Source of the DNA: Ensifer adhaerens
Lineage (GTDB): Bacteria > Pseudomonadota > Alphaproteobacteria > Rhizobiales > Rhizobiaceae
Length of the DNA stretch: 64,000 nt
Assembly: GCF_002007205.1 (NCBI RefSeq)
Contig: NZ_LAZS01000009.1
Span: 238,015-302,014 of the forward strand
Reading direction: 5' to 3'
Below the pieces are notes generated by a model, which was given only the letters and a program-made list of their open reading frames with translations, was not told the origin of the DNA and searched no databases. Made by a program: the position numbers and the translations under genes. Shown in pieces: positions 16,998-25,938 of this stretch (within the stretch, counting starts at the first letter, position 1; every line of letters begins with the position of its first letter).

Positions 16998-17366
16998 CTA
17001 TTCCGCCGGGCGCGTCAGGATGAAGAGGGCGGGCAGCGCCATCGCGCCTGCGACCATCGCGGCGAGCAAGAGGCTGGGATTGCCGAAGAAGAGAAAGAGG
17101 CCGAAGCTTGCGGCCATCAGGCTCACGGCGCCGGTCTTGGCCCGGCGGGAGATCGCCCCCTTTTCACGCCACAGCCGCAAGGATGCCCCGAAGACGCGGT
17201 GGTTGAGCAGCCATTGCTCCAGCCGCGGCGAGGCGCGGGCAAAGAGCCCGGCCGCCAGCAGCAGGAACGGCGTTGTCGGCAGGATCGGAAGGAAGACGCC
17301 GATGACGCCGAGACCGACCATCAACCATGCGAGGCAAAGGTAGAGAAGGCGAAGCGCGGGGTTCAC
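16998..17366 (-). CDS. DUF454 (YbaN-family) inner-membrane protein
   Basis: A 122-residue protein with three or four hydrophobic helices. The family signature is clear: LMVGLGVIGVFLPILPTTPF then LLAAGLFARASPRLEQWLLN. The likely start is the GTG at 17366, 20 bases after the stop of the DUF2161 gene, with GGAG upstream. YbaN proteins sit in the inner membrane and have no established function. They are often found near haem or transport genes, but not here. Confidence 0.8.
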   Translation of the reverse strand: MNPALRLLYLCLAWLMVGLGVIGVFLPILPTTPFLLLAAGLFARASPRLEQWLLNHRVFGASLRLWREKGAISRRAKTGAVSLMAASFGLFLFFGNPSLLLAAMVAGAMALPALFILTRPAE

Positions 17367-17385
17367 CGGATGGCTCCAGGCTGCG

Positions 17386-18075
17386 TCATGCTTCGGATGC
17401 CTCGACGGCTGTAACCGTTGCCACCTCGAGCGGCGGCCAGCGGCGAAGCGCCTCGGCGCCCTGTTGCGACAGCGCATAGACGCCGCGATCGACCCGGTCG
17501 AACCAGCCGTAGACGTTGCTGAGCAGGATTTTGGCCGCATCCGGCGCGACGGGGCGCAGGTCGCGCGGTCGTTGCTGGCCCGCTTGCAACGCGGCGGCGC
17601 AGGCAAGCGCCTGCTGCCGATAGGCGGTCATGATCGGCGTGCGGGTGGCACCACCTGCGGTCGGATCGCCCTTGCGGCGGCGGTGCTCGCTGATCAGGCG
17701 CCCCCGTTTCCTGTTGTTCTTGCGCGGCATCACTGCGGAAGCCGCGAGAATGACGTCGACCAGGCCGTTGTCGGCGACCGAAAGCATGCCGAACCCGAGC
17801 CGGCGGCAGAGATCGCGGAAGCGCCGGTCGCTTTCCCGTCCCTTGCCCTTGGTCGAGACACGAGCGGCGACCCACACCTCGTCGCCGGCGGTGGCGCGGT
17901 CGACCGCCTGAAGGATCAGTTCGAGATTGAAGCTCAGCTTCAGTTCGCACACGACCACCAGCGGCGGTTCGTCGTCGCTGAGCGCGACGATGTCACATCC
18001 GCCGATCTCGCCCTTGACGCTATAGCCGCGGGTTTCGAGGAAGTTCTTGATCGGCTGATAGAGGGTCGTCTCCAA
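17386..18075 (-). CDS. DUF2161 protein, PD-(D/E)XK nuclease-like
   Basis: A 229-residue cytoplasmic protein. The N-terminal half has a nuclease-like core: METTLYQPIKNFLETRGYSV, then GEIGGCDIVAL (Asp near residue 28) and VVVCELKLSFN (E-x-K near residue 44). The C-terminal half resembles a winged helix (ILLSNVYGWFDRVDRGVYAL). This is the layout of DUF2161, whose role is unknown. Spacing to the DUF454 gene downstream suggests co-transcription. Confidence 0.75.
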   Translation of the reverse strand: METTLYQPIKNFLETRGYSVKGEIGGCDIVALSDDEPPLVVVCELKLSFNLELILQAVDRATAGDEVWVAARVSTKGKGRESDRRFRDLCRRLGFGMLSVADNGLVDVILAASAVMPRKNNRKRGRLISEHRRRKGDPTAGGATRTPIMTAYRQQALACAAALQAGQQRPRDLRPVAPDAAKILLSNVYGWFDRVDRGVYALSQQGAEALRRWPPLEVATVTAVEASEA

Positions 18076-18315
18076 ACCTGTGGATCCTGTTCTGGTCGAA
18101 ATCGCGGAGGCTCAAGCAGTGACGTATCATTGCGAAAAGGAAACTAGCAGATAACCCCGATCGCCGGACTTGTCATCACGTCGCAGCAAGACCGTGTTGC
18201 CGCGAGGATGCTGCCGAGGCAGTAGCAGCCCTCGCTTCGTCCAAACCTTGTGTTGTGCTATTATGCCGTGAGAGCGCTTCCTTGGAGGTGCCGGCATGCG
18301 AGGCTTTGACGACGG

Positions 18316-19668
18316 ATGTTGCGAACCCTCACGCTGTTGTTTTTGTTGATCTTGTCCTTCGCGTTTCCAGCTTCGCCGCGGGCCGAAAACGATCGGGTCG
18401 CCTTGGTTTTGCATGTCAACGGCGCCATCGGCCCAGCGACCGCTGAATATGTCAAGCGCGGGCTGACGAAGGCGGAAGAGCGCCGCCTTCCGCTGGTGGT
18501 CCTGCAGATGGATACGCCGGGCGGTCTCGACACTTCGATGCGCGAGATCATCCGCGCGATCCTTGCATCCCCCGTGCCCGTTGCGAGCTATGTCGCGCCG
18601 AGCGGCGCGCGGGCGGCGAGCGCCGGCACCTATATCCTCTATGCCAGCCACGTGGCCGCCATGGCGCCGGGAACGAACCTCGGTGCCGCGACGCCGATCG
18701 CGATCGGCGGCGACATGTTCGGTCAGGGCAAGGACGGCGATGCCGGCAAGGACGCCGACAAACAACCGGCGGCGCGGAGCGCTGCCGAGGCGAAGCTCGT
18801 CAATGATGCCGTCGCCTACATCCGTGGGCTGGCCGAATTGCGCGGGCGCAATGCCGACTGGGCCGAAAAGGCGGTGCGCGAGGCCGCAAGCCTCTCGGCC
18901 GAAGCTGCGGTCCGGGAGAAGGTCGTCGATTTCACCGCGGCCGATGTCGCCGACCTCCTGAAACAGGCGCACGGCCGGACGGTACGCGTCGGACAGCAGG
19001 AGGTTGCGCTCGATACGGCGGGGCTAGCCGTCGAGGATTTCGTACCGGACTGGCGCACCCGGCTGCTGTCGGTGATCACCGATCCCAATATTGCGGTCAT
19101 CCTGATGATGATCGGAATTTACGGCCTGATTTTCGAGTTCCTGTCTCCGGGCTCGGTAGCGCCAGGCACCATTGGCGGCATCTGCCTGCTGCTCGGGCTC
19201 TATGCGCTTTCGGTGCTGCCCGTCAGCTACGCCGGCATCGGGCTGATCCTGCTTGGGATCGGATTGATGGTCGCCGAGGCGCATTCGCCAACCTTCGGCG
19301 TGCTCGGCGCCGGCGGCAGCGTGGCACTGGTTCTGGGTGCCGCCATCCTCTTCGACACGGATACGCCGGGGCTGCAGGTCTCCTGGTCCGTGCTGGCGGC
19401 GCTCGCTGTCGCCAGCCTCGCTTTCAGCCTGCTGGTCGCGCGCCTCGCCTTCAGCTCGCGCCACCATGCGGTGGTGACCGGCGGCGAACAGATGATCGGC
19501 CTTGCCGGCAAGGTCGAGAGCTGGACGGGGCCGGCCGGCTACGTGATTGCCCACGGCGAACGCTGGCAGGCCGTCAGCACGGAAATGCTGTCGAAGGGTG
19601 AGGATGTAAAGGTCATCGGGCGGAACGGACTGACGCTCGAAGTGATCCGCGACGGGCAGAAGGTATAG
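18316..19668 (+). CDS. NfeD-family membrane serine protease (ClpP class)
   Basis: A 450-residue protein. It has a signal peptide (residues 1-23), then a ClpP-class protease domain with [16 protein letters not shown] and the nucleophile region [15 protein letters not shown] (Ser near 102), with a candidate catalytic Lys near residue 171. A block of membrane helices (about 245-385) follows, and a C-terminal OB-fold NfeD domain from about 395. This is the long NfeD form. It cleaves the hydrophobic C-terminus of partner stomatins. The stomatin-like gene 53 bases downstream is the expected partner. Confidence 0.9.
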   Translation: MLRTLTLLFLLILSFAFPASPRAENDRVALVLHVNGAIGPATAEYVKRGLTKAEERRLPLVVLQMDTPGGLDTSMREIIRAILASPVPVASYVAPSGARAASAGTYILYASHVAAMAPGTNLGAATPIAIGGDMFGQGKDGDAGKDADKQPAARSAAEAKLVNDAVAYIRGLAELRGRNADWAEKAVREAASLSAEAAVREKVVDFTAADVADLLKQAHGRTVRVGQQEVALDTAGLAVEDFVPDWRTRLLSVITDPNIAVILMMIGIYGLIFEFLSPGSVAPGTIGGICLLLGLYALSVLPVSYAGIGLILLGIGLMVAEAHSPTFGVLGAGGSVALVLGAAILFDTDTPGLQVSWSVLAALAVASLAFSLLVARLAFSSRHHAVVTGGEQMIGLAGKVESWTGPAGYVIAHGERWQAVSTEMLSKGEDVKVIGRNGLTLEVIRDGQKV

Positions 19669-19721
19669 CGCCGCGGATCCGGTGGGGCCGCCACGGAAGC
19701 GCCCTGAATGGAGGAATGATC

Positions 19722-20507
19722 ATGGACATGTTCGGGAGCCTTGCTCCTTTTGCCGCGTTGCTGGTGCTCGTCATTCTCGTCATCGCCTACTCGATCCGCA
19801 TTCTGCGCGAATACGAACGCGGCGTGATCTTCACGCTCGGCCGCTTCACCGGGGTCAAGGGGCCGGGCCTGATCCTCCTCGTGCCCTATGTTCAGCAGAT
19901 GGTGCGGGTCGATCTCAGGACCCGGGTGCTGGATGTGCCGAGCCAGGACGTCATCTCCCATGACAACGTGTCCGTCCGGGTCAGCGCCGTCATCTATTTC
20001 CGGGTGATCGATGCGGAAAAATCGACGATCCAGGTCGAGGACTTCATGATGGCGACCAGCCAGCTGGCGCAGACCACCCTGCGCTCGGTGCTCGGCAAAC
20101 ATGATCTCGACGAGATGCTGGCCGAGCGCGACCGGCTGAACGAGGATATCCAGAAGATCCTCGACAGCCAGACGGACGCCTGGGGCATCAAGGTCGCGAC
20201 CGTCGAAATCAAGCATGTCGACATCAATGAGAGCATGATCCGCGCCATCGCCCGCCAGGCCGAGGCCGAGCGCGAGCGGCGCGCCAAGGTGATCAATGCC
20301 GAGGGCGAGCAGCAGGCGGCCGCCAAGCTGCTGGAGGCCGCCGAGATCCTCGCCCGGCAGCCTCAGGCAATGCAGTTGCGTTATCTGAGCACCCTCAACG
20401 TTATTGCCGGCGAGAAGAACTCGACGATTGTCTTCCCGTTCCCGATGGAGATCGGCGGGCTGTTCGGGCTGAAGACCGACAAGCCCACCGGTGAGCCGCA
20501 GGGTTGA
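19722..20507 (+). CDS. Stomatin-like SPFH/band-7 membrane protein (slipin)
   Basis: A 261-residue protein anchored by one N-terminal helix (about residues 5-25), followed by the SPFH domain ([20 protein letters not shown], then [17 protein letters not shown]). A coiled coil rich in Ala/Glu/Arg follows (about 175-215), and a hydrophobic, phenylalanine-containing C-terminus, as in NfeD substrates. ATG 19722 was chosen because GGAGGA abuts the earlier ATG at 19716 too closely. It forms a membrane microdomain scaffold with the upstream NfeD protease. Its stop touches the stop of the convergent phosphatase gene with no gap. Confidence 0.9.
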   Translation: MDMFGSLAPFAALLVLVILVIAYSIRILREYERGVIFTLGRFTGVKGPGLILLVPYVQQMVRVDLRTRVLDVPSQDVISHDNVSVRVSAVIYFRVIDAEKSTIQVEDFMMATSQLAQTTLRSVLGKHDLDEMLAERDRLNEDIQKILDSQTDAWGIKVATVEIKHVDINESMIRAIARQAEAERERRAKVINAEGEQQAAAKLLEAAEILARQPQAMQLRYLSTLNVIAGEKNSTIVFPFPMEIGGLFGLKTDKPTGEPQG

Positions 20508-21317
20508 TCAGGCCGCCTTGTCGAGCCTGGCGACTTTCAGCAGATCGTCGACAGCACCGGGTGCAGCCGCCACGACCGGCGCCCACTCGCTGAGAGCCGC
20601 GCCGCGCGCCGGGAACGGCAAGGTCCAGCCGCCGGCTTCGTTCACCAGGCAATAGCCGCCGAGGCAATCCCAGGCATGCATGTAAGGCTCGTAGTAGCCG
20701 ACGAGCCGGCCGGCGGCGACGTAGGCGATCATCAGCGCGCCGGAGCCGTTGCGCATGAAGTTGCCGCCGTTCGAAAGCAGGCGCTCGACGATCGCGCCCA
20801 TCTCGCCGGGTTTTACCTGGTCGTTGGCGCCGAGCCCGGTGACGGCGTTGCGGATCGTGCGCGAGCCATCGAGACGAAGCGGCTTGCCGTTCAGCGTCGC
20901 GCCCCGGCCGGTTGCAGCGGCATAGATTTCCTGGTGGCAGGGCGAGTGGATCACGCCGATAACGGGTTTCTCCGCATAGACCACCGCAATCGAGACGCAC
21001 CAGTTTGGCATGCCGTTGACGAAGGGCGTGGTGCCGTCGATCGGATCGAGCACCCAGGTGAAGCCGGATGTGCCGTCGAGAAGTCCATGCTCCTCTCCGA
21101 GCACGCCATCGTCCGGATACGCGGCCGCGATTTTGTCGCGGATCAACGTCTCGACGTTGCGGTCGGCGATCGACACGACGTCGTGGGCGTCGCGCTTGGT
21201 TTCGATGACGAGCGTTTCCCGCTTCAGGAAGTAATCGTAGGCGAGCCGGCCGGCCTCCTCGGCCATGGATTTGGCAAGCGCGAACCGGGCGTCGAGGCCG
21301 GCAATTTCAGCAGTCAT
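20508..21317 (-). CDS. Inositol monophosphatase-family phosphatase
   Basis: A 269-residue Mg2+-dependent phosphatase. Its metal site is complete: GEEHG (about residue 74), WVLDPIDGTTPF (about 88) and the C-terminal HAWDCLGGYCLVNEAGG (about 209). The family includes inositol-1-phosphatase, histidinol-phosphatase (HisN type) and other sugar- or polyol-phosphate phosphatases, which cannot be told apart safely by eye. ATG 21317 has AGGACA upstream and leaves 34 bases after the ABC ATPase gene on the same strand. It is therefore probably the last gene of the importer operon and may dephosphorylate the imported ligand. Confidence 0.88.
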   Translation of the reverse strand: MTAEIAGLDARFALAKSMAEEAGRLAYDYFLKRETLVIETKRDAHDVVSIADRNVETLIRDKIAAAYPDDGVLGEEHGLLDGTSGFTWVLDPIDGTTPFVNGMPNWCVSIAVVYAEKPVIGVIHSPCHQEIYAAATGRGATLNGKPLRLDGSRTIRNAVTGLGANDQVKPGEMGAIVERLLSNGGNFMRNGSGALMIAYVAAGRLVGYYEPYMHAWDCLGGYCLVNEAGGWTLPFPARGAALSEWAPVVAAAPGAVDDLLKVARLDKAA

Positions 21318-21351
21318 GCAAGGTGTCCTTTTCGTACTCAGCTTTAAAAAG

Positions 21352-22425
21352 TCATGCGTCAATCAAAGCCAGACCGCGGTGGCGAAAACCGATCGCGACC
21401 TCTGTTGCCGGAGATAACATGTCCTCGACTGCCTGATCGACAACAAACAGGAGGCCGGTCGCCGTCTCGACCTCGTATTCGACGTGGCCACCGAGATAGG
21501 CGGCGCTGCTGATCGTGCCGGATAGGGCAGCACCCTTGGCCGGCGTCAGGGTGATCGCGTTGGGCCGCACCGCCAGCTTCGAAGGTCCGGGCCGGGCGCT
21601 CTTCGACGGCAGCCGATGCTCGAAGCCGCCGATCCGGATCGTCGCCTGACCGGCTTCGGCGGCCGTGATCTCGCAAGGCAGCACATTGGCTTCGCCCATG
21701 AAGTCGGCGATGAAGGTGGAGGCCGGCGCCTCGTAGAGGTCGCGCGGTGCGCCTTGCTGCGCGATTGCGCCGTCCTTCATGACGATGATGCGGTCGGAAA
21801 CGGCAAGCGCCTCGTCCTGGTCGTGGGTGACGTAGACGGCGGTGAAGCCGAGCCGTTGCTGCAACTCGCGAATTTCCGTGCGCACTTTGCGGCGCAGCCG
21901 CGCGTCGAGGTTCGACAGCGGTTCGTCGAGCAGAAGCACCTGCGGCTCGAGCACCAGCGCCCGGGCAACGGCGACGCGTTGCTGCTGGCCGCCCGAGAGC
22001 TCGGCTGGAAGCCGCTGGCCGAGGCCGCCGAGACCGACGAGCTGCAGGCCCTCTTCAGCGCGCTCGCGCGCTTCCTTCTTCTTGATCCCGGAGGATTCAA
22101 GGCCATAGGCGACATTGTCGAGCGCCGACATGTGCGGGAAGAGCGCATAGGACTGGAACACCATCGAGACGTCACGCTCGTTGGCCGGCAGCATGGTGAC
22201 GTCCTTGCCGCCGATCAGGATCCGGCCGGCGGATGGATGTTCGAGGCCGGCCAGCATGCGCAGCGTCGTCGTCTTGCCGCAGCCCGAGGGCCCAAGCAGG
22301 GTGACCAGCGTGCCGGGTTCGATGGTCAGCGACAGGTCATGGATGGCGGTGAAGGCACCGAACTGCTTGCGCACGTTCTCAAAGACGACCGAACCGGTTC
22401 GCGGGGTGTTCGTGGGAGTGCTCAT
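21352..22425 (-). CDS. ABC importer ATP-binding protein (FbpC/AfuC/PotA type)
   Basis: A 357-residue ATPase. It shows Walker A LLGPSGCGKTTTLRML (about residue 38), signature LSGGQQQRVAVARALVLEP (about 141), Walker B LLLDEPLSNLDA, His switch YVTHDQDEALAV, and a C-terminal TOBE regulatory domain (from about 275). This class serves importers of iron, polyamines, thiamine, phosphonates and sugar phosphates. Its ATG overlaps the permease stop (ATGA, 22422-22425). Two binding-protein genes and a divergent two-component system complete the locus. Confidence 0.92.
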   Translation of the reverse strand: MSTPTNTPRTGSVVFENVRKQFGAFTAIHDLSLTIEPGTLVTLLGPSGCGKTTTLRMLAGLEHPSAGRILIGGKDVTMLPANERDVSMVFQSYALFPHMSALDNVAYGLESSGIKKKEARERAEEGLQLVGLGGLGQRLPAELSGGQQQRVAVARALVLEPQVLLLDEPLSNLDARLRRKVRTEIRELQQRLGFTAVYVTHDQDEALAVSDRIIVMKDGAIAQQGAPRDLYEAPASTFIADFMGEANVLPCEITAAEAGQATIRIGGFEHRLPSKSARPGPSKLAVRPNAITLTPAKGAALSGTISSAAYLGGHVEYEVETATGLLFVVDQAVEDMLSPATEVAIGFRHRGLALIDA

Positions 22426-24659
22426 GCGGTTTTCTCCTGGGAGATGGTGGTGGCGGCCGGGCGGGCGGGTGCGGCACTGAGGACGCGGTTTTCCCGCCGC
22501 AGCCGGCGCTCGCCGACGAGAAGTTGCAGGCCGGTGATGACGGTGATCATCACCAGGATGAGGGCGGAGGAGTAGGCAATCGCGACGCCGAACTCGCCGT
22601 TCTCGACAAGGCCGACGATATAGGCGGTGGCCATGTTGTACTCGGCGCTGACGAGGAAGACGACGGCGCTGATCGAGGTGATCGCCCGGACGAAGGAGTA
22701 GACGAGTGCCGCGACGATCGCCGGACGCAGGAGCGGTAGAATGACCTTGCGCAAGGTGCGGAAGCTCGTTGCCCGAAGCGTCAGCGACGCCTCGTCGAGG
22801 CTCTTGTCGAGCTGGCTCATCGCCGCGATGCCGCCGCGCACGCCGACCGGCATGTTGCGGAAGACGAAGCAGGCGACGAGGATCAGCGCCGTGCCGGTCA
22901 TTTCGAGCGGCGGCAGGTTGAAGGCGATGATGTAGCTGATGCCGATGACGGTGCCGGGAATGGCAAAGCTCAGCATCAGCGCGAACTCGAAGACATCACG
23001 GCCGGCGAAACGCTGGCGCACGATCAGATAGGCCGTCAGCAACCCGACCATAGCCGTCAGTGGTGCTGCGATCAGCGAGATCTCCATGGTCGTCCAGAAG
23101 GAGTTCCAGGCAACACCCGTCCAGGCGATTGCGCCGTCGGCAAACGAGATCGAGAAGGCCTTGGCGTAGTGGTCGAGCGTCAGCGAGTTGTCGAGACCCC
23201 AGGTCTTCACGAAGCCGCCGAAGAGGATCATGCCGTAAACGACGACGGTGAAGATCATCCAGGGAATGACGATGGCGTGGACGCCGATCGAAATGGAGCG
23301 TGGCAGCGCGCTGTGGGCACCGGAGTCGCCCTTGCCGGTCACGGTCGAATAGTTCTTGCCGGCAAGCCAGTAGCGTTGGGCGAGGAAGGCCGAAAGCGTG
23401 AAGCAGAGCAGGATGATGGCGAGCACGGCCGCACGGGACGGATCGTTCTGCGCGCCGACGACGGCGAAGAAGATTTCGGTCGAGAGCACGCCATGGCTGC
23501 CGCCGAGCACCAGCGGATTGCCGAAATCGGCCATGCTTTCGATGAAGCCGATGAGGAAAGCGTTGGCGAGACCGGGCTTCATCAATGGCAGAGAGACGGT
23601 CCAGAAGGTGCGCCAGCGGTCGGCGCGGAGCGTTTGAGACGCCTCTTCCATCGACGGGCTGACGCCTTCGACGACGCCGATCAGCACGAGGAAGGAGATC
23701 GGGGTGAAGGAAAGGACCTGGGCGATCCAGATGCCGGTCAGGCCATAAAGCCAGCGTCCGGGTTCGACGCCGAAGGCATCGGAGAGAAACTCGGTGATGA
23801 CGCCGGCGCGGCCGAAAAGCAGCGTCAGCGCCAGGCCGATGACGAAGGGCGGGGTGATGATCGGCAGCACCGTCAAAAGCCGCATGCCCTTCTTGAAGGG
23901 GAAGCGCGTGCGGGTCGCGACGAGCGCGAAGGCGAGGCCGAGCAGCGTCGAGCCGGACGCCGTCATCAGCGCCAACCACAGGGTGCGCCAGGCGACGCCG
24001 CAGCGGCCTTCGCCGACGACGCAGCTCAGGCTCCAGATCGAGGCGTCCTGGATGTTGCGGATGAAACCGTCAGGCTTGAACGAGCCGTCGAAATCCTGAA
24101 CGGAGGCGGCGAACATGCTGCCGACCGGATAGAAGACGAAGACGATGACGAGGGTGACGAGCAGGGAAATTGCCGCGACGATGAAGGCGTCGCCCTTGAG
24201 CACGCCGCGCTCCGCAAGCCCGAAAGCGAACATGAGGACGAAGGCCAGAGCAGACAGCACAGCACCGGCGCCCATCGACGGCTGACCGTCCGAGAGCGGA
24301 CCGAACAGGGTCTCGCTGATCGTCCAGGTCCAGCCGGAAAAACCGATCGCCAGCCCTTGCAGGGCGAGATAGAGCACGCCCGTTGCGCCAGCGACGGCGA
24401 GCAGAAGCCCGCGGCGTTCCGGGTCCCGGACAAAGCGCGCAGCCGCGCAGATGCTAAGCAGCGCTAGCGCGATGACCAGCCACGGCCGGCCAAGGGCGAA
24501 AATCTGCATCAGGCCGGGGGCGACGGCCGGGTTGGATGGGAAATCGGCCAGCCAGCCGAGCCCGAAGAAACCACCTTCGATGCGGTACCAGGGGACAGCC
24601 AAGAATGCGGCCAGCCCGAGCCCGAGCGTGAGGTCGAGCCTGCGGTTGCGATGTTCCAT
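22422..24659 (-). CDS. ABC importer permease, two permease domains fused (FbpB/AfuB type)
   Basis: A 745-residue inner-membrane protein. After about 200 residues with several extra helices (AFLAVPWYRIEGGFFGLGWL onwards), it contains two binding-protein-dependent permease domains (about 255-475 and about 530-725). Each has a coupling segment: MEEASQTLRADRWRTFWTVS in the first and LDEASLTLRATSFRTLRKVI in the second. The fusion means one chain makes the whole channel, and the N-terminal extension is larger than in classical FbpB. ATG 24659 follows GAGGA by six bases. Confidence 0.9.
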   Translation of the reverse strand: MEHRNRRLDLTLGLGLAAFLAVPWYRIEGGFFGLGWLADFPSNPAVAPGLMQIFALGRPWLVIALALLSICAAARFVRDPERRGLLLAVAGATGVLYLALQGLAIGFSGWTWTISETLFGPLSDGQPSMGAGAVLSALAFVLMFAFGLAERGVLKGDAFIVAAISLLVTLVIVFVFYPVGSMFAASVQDFDGSFKPDGFIRNIQDASIWSLSCVVGEGRCGVAWRTLWLALMTASGSTLLGLAFALVATRTRFPFKKGMRLLTVLPIITPPFVIGLALTLLFGRAGVITEFLSDAFGVEPGRWLYGLTGIWIAQVLSFTPISFLVLIGVVEGVSPSMEEASQTLRADRWRTFWTVSLPLMKPGLANAFLIGFIESMADFGNPLVLGGSHGVLSTEIFFAVVGAQNDPSRAAVLAIILLCFTLSAFLAQRYWLAGKNYSTVTGKGDSGAHSALPRSISIGVHAIVIPWMIFTVVVYGMILFGGFVKTWGLDNSLTLDHYAKAFSISFADGAIAWTGVAWNSFWTTMEISLIAAPLTAMVGLLTAYLIVRQRFAGRDVFEFALMLSFAIPGTVIGISYIIAFNLPPLEMTGTALILVACFVFRNMPVGVRGGIAAMSQLDKSLDEASLTLRATSFRTLRKVILPLLRPAIVAALVYSFVRAITSISAVVFLVSAEYNMATAYIVGLVENGEFGVAIAYSSALILVMITVITGLQLLVGERRLRRENRVLSAAPARPAATTISQEKTA

Positions 24660-24755
24660 GACGGTCCTCGCGTGAAATGAGATGAAAATGGATTGCCGTT
24701 GCGCCGCCCCGATCAAGAATCGGAGCTGGCGATCGGACGTTCATGCCGGGGTGCC

Positions 24756-24772
24756 GGCCGGAATTTCCGGCC
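24756..24772 (-). other. GC-rich stem-loop after the first AfuA-like binding-protein gene
   Basis: Arms GGCCGGA (24756-24762) and TCCGGCC (24766-24772) around ATT. It lies 14 bases after the binding-protein stop and about 100 bases before the permease start on the minus strand. No T-run is present, so attenuation or mRNA stabilisation is more likely than full termination. Confidence 0.6.
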
Positions 24773-24786
24773 AGCTGATCCTGCTA

Positions 24787-25812
24787 TCAGTTGGCGCTGG
24801 CGCCGACTTCGCGATCCCAGCGCTCGAGCAGCGACTTGCGCTTCTCGGCGTCGCCGAAAGTGGCGAAATCGTAGTCGATCAGCTTGATGTCCTCGAAGCG
24901 CGGCGCTTCCTTCGGCACCTCGGCCGACTTGTTGGACGGCAGCTGGAAGGACTTGGCGTCCTTCATGCGCGATTGCACTTCCGGCTTTAGCGCCCAGTCG
25001 TACCAGGCCTTGGCGCTGTCGAGGTTCTTGGCGCCGCGCACGATCGACATCGAGCCGATCTCGTAGCCGGTGCCTTCGCAGGGCGCGATCGATTTGATCG
25101 GGAAGCCTTCGGCGGTCTGTGCCACCGCGTCATGCATGAAGACGATACCGAGACCGGCCTCGCCGCGTGCAGCGGCCTTCACCGGTGCAGAGCCCGACTT
25201 TGTGTACTGCGCGATGTTCCCGTTGAGCTTCTTCAGATAGTCGAAGGCCTGGTCTTCGCCCATGATCTGGACGAGCGAGGCGAGCGCGGTATAGGCGGTG
25301 CCGGACGAGTTCGGGTTGGCCATCTGGATCTCGCCCTTGAGCGAGGCGTCGAGCAGGTCGGCCCAGCACTTCGGTTCCTTCAGGCCCTTCTTCTGGAAGA
25401 TTTCGGTGTTGTAGCCCCAGCCGAGCGCGCCGGCATAGACGCCGACGGTGCGGTAACCCGAGCCTTCCGCCTGCTTCTTCGCCCAATCCTGAAGCTGGTC
25501 CAGCATCGGCGACTTGTATTCGAGCGTCAGCCCGTCGGAAGCTGCCTGCAGATGCGGGTCGCCGGTGCCCGCCCACCAGATGTCGGTCTTCGGATTGCGG
25601 GCTTCGGCGCGGATCTTCGCATAGGTTTCGCCCGAGGACAGGCGGACCATGTTGACCTTGATGCCGGTTTCCTTCTGGAAATCGCCGGTCATCTGTTCGC
25701 AGATCACCACGTCTGCCGAGCAGATGAGGTTGAGGCTGCCGGCAGCCTGGACGGGCAGGGCGGCAAGTGCCGTGCCTGCAAAGAGTATGAGGGAAAGCGT
25801 CGTTGTTTTCAT
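24787..25812 (-). CDS. ABC importer periplasmic binding protein, FbpA/AfuA-like (copy 1)
   Basis: A 341-residue secreted binding protein. The signal peptide MKTTTLSLILFAGTALAALP ends near VQAA. The mature protein has the class II fold of the iron/phosphate-ester group: TDIWWAGTGDPHLQAASDGL, NPNSSGTAYTALASLVQIMG, FMHDAVAQ, and CEGTGYEIGSMSIVRGAKNL. It carries no evident Tyr-Tyr or His/Tyr iron triad, so iron binding is doubtful. Two cysteines in NLICSADVVICEQM near the N-terminus could form a disulfide. It is closely related to copy 2 upstream and is followed by the permease and ATPase. Confidence 0.88.
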   Translation of the reverse strand: MKTTTLSLILFAGTALAALPVQAAGSLNLICSADVVICEQMTGDFQKETGIKVNMVRLSSGETYAKIRAEARNPKTDIWWAGTGDPHLQAASDGLTLEYKSPMLDQLQDWAKKQAEGSGYRTVGVYAGALGWGYNTEIFQKKGLKEPKCWADLLDASLKGEIQMANPNSSGTAYTALASLVQIMGEDQAFDYLKKLNGNIAQYTKSGSAPVKAAARGEAGLGIVFMHDAVAQTAEGFPIKSIAPCEGTGYEIGSMSIVRGAKNLDSAKAWYDWALKPEVQSRMKDAKSFQLPSNKSAEVPKEAPRFEDIKLIDYDFATFGDAEKRKSLLERWDREVGASAN

Positions 25813-25847
25813 TGGGGCATCCTCCTGTTGCCTGTTTGAAACTTGGG

Positions 25848-25899
25848 CGTGAACGGGCATGGCGCGGCCATCGGCCTGCCCGCCGGCGGCACGTTCACG
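25848..25899 (-). other. Nested inverted repeats between the two binding-protein genes
   Basis: Outer arms CGTGAACG (25848-25855) and CGTTCACG (25892-25899), with inner arms CGGGCA (25854-25859) and TGCCCG (25877-25882) partly overlapping the outer left arm. This lies in the 126-base gap downstream of copy 2 and upstream of copy 1. The two stems are alternatives, so an RNA switch or a simple attenuator are both possible. Confidence 0.4.
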
Positions 25900-25938
25900 A
25901 TTTCGGATTTGCGGGTCTTCTAGCGTCCTGCAGAGCGC

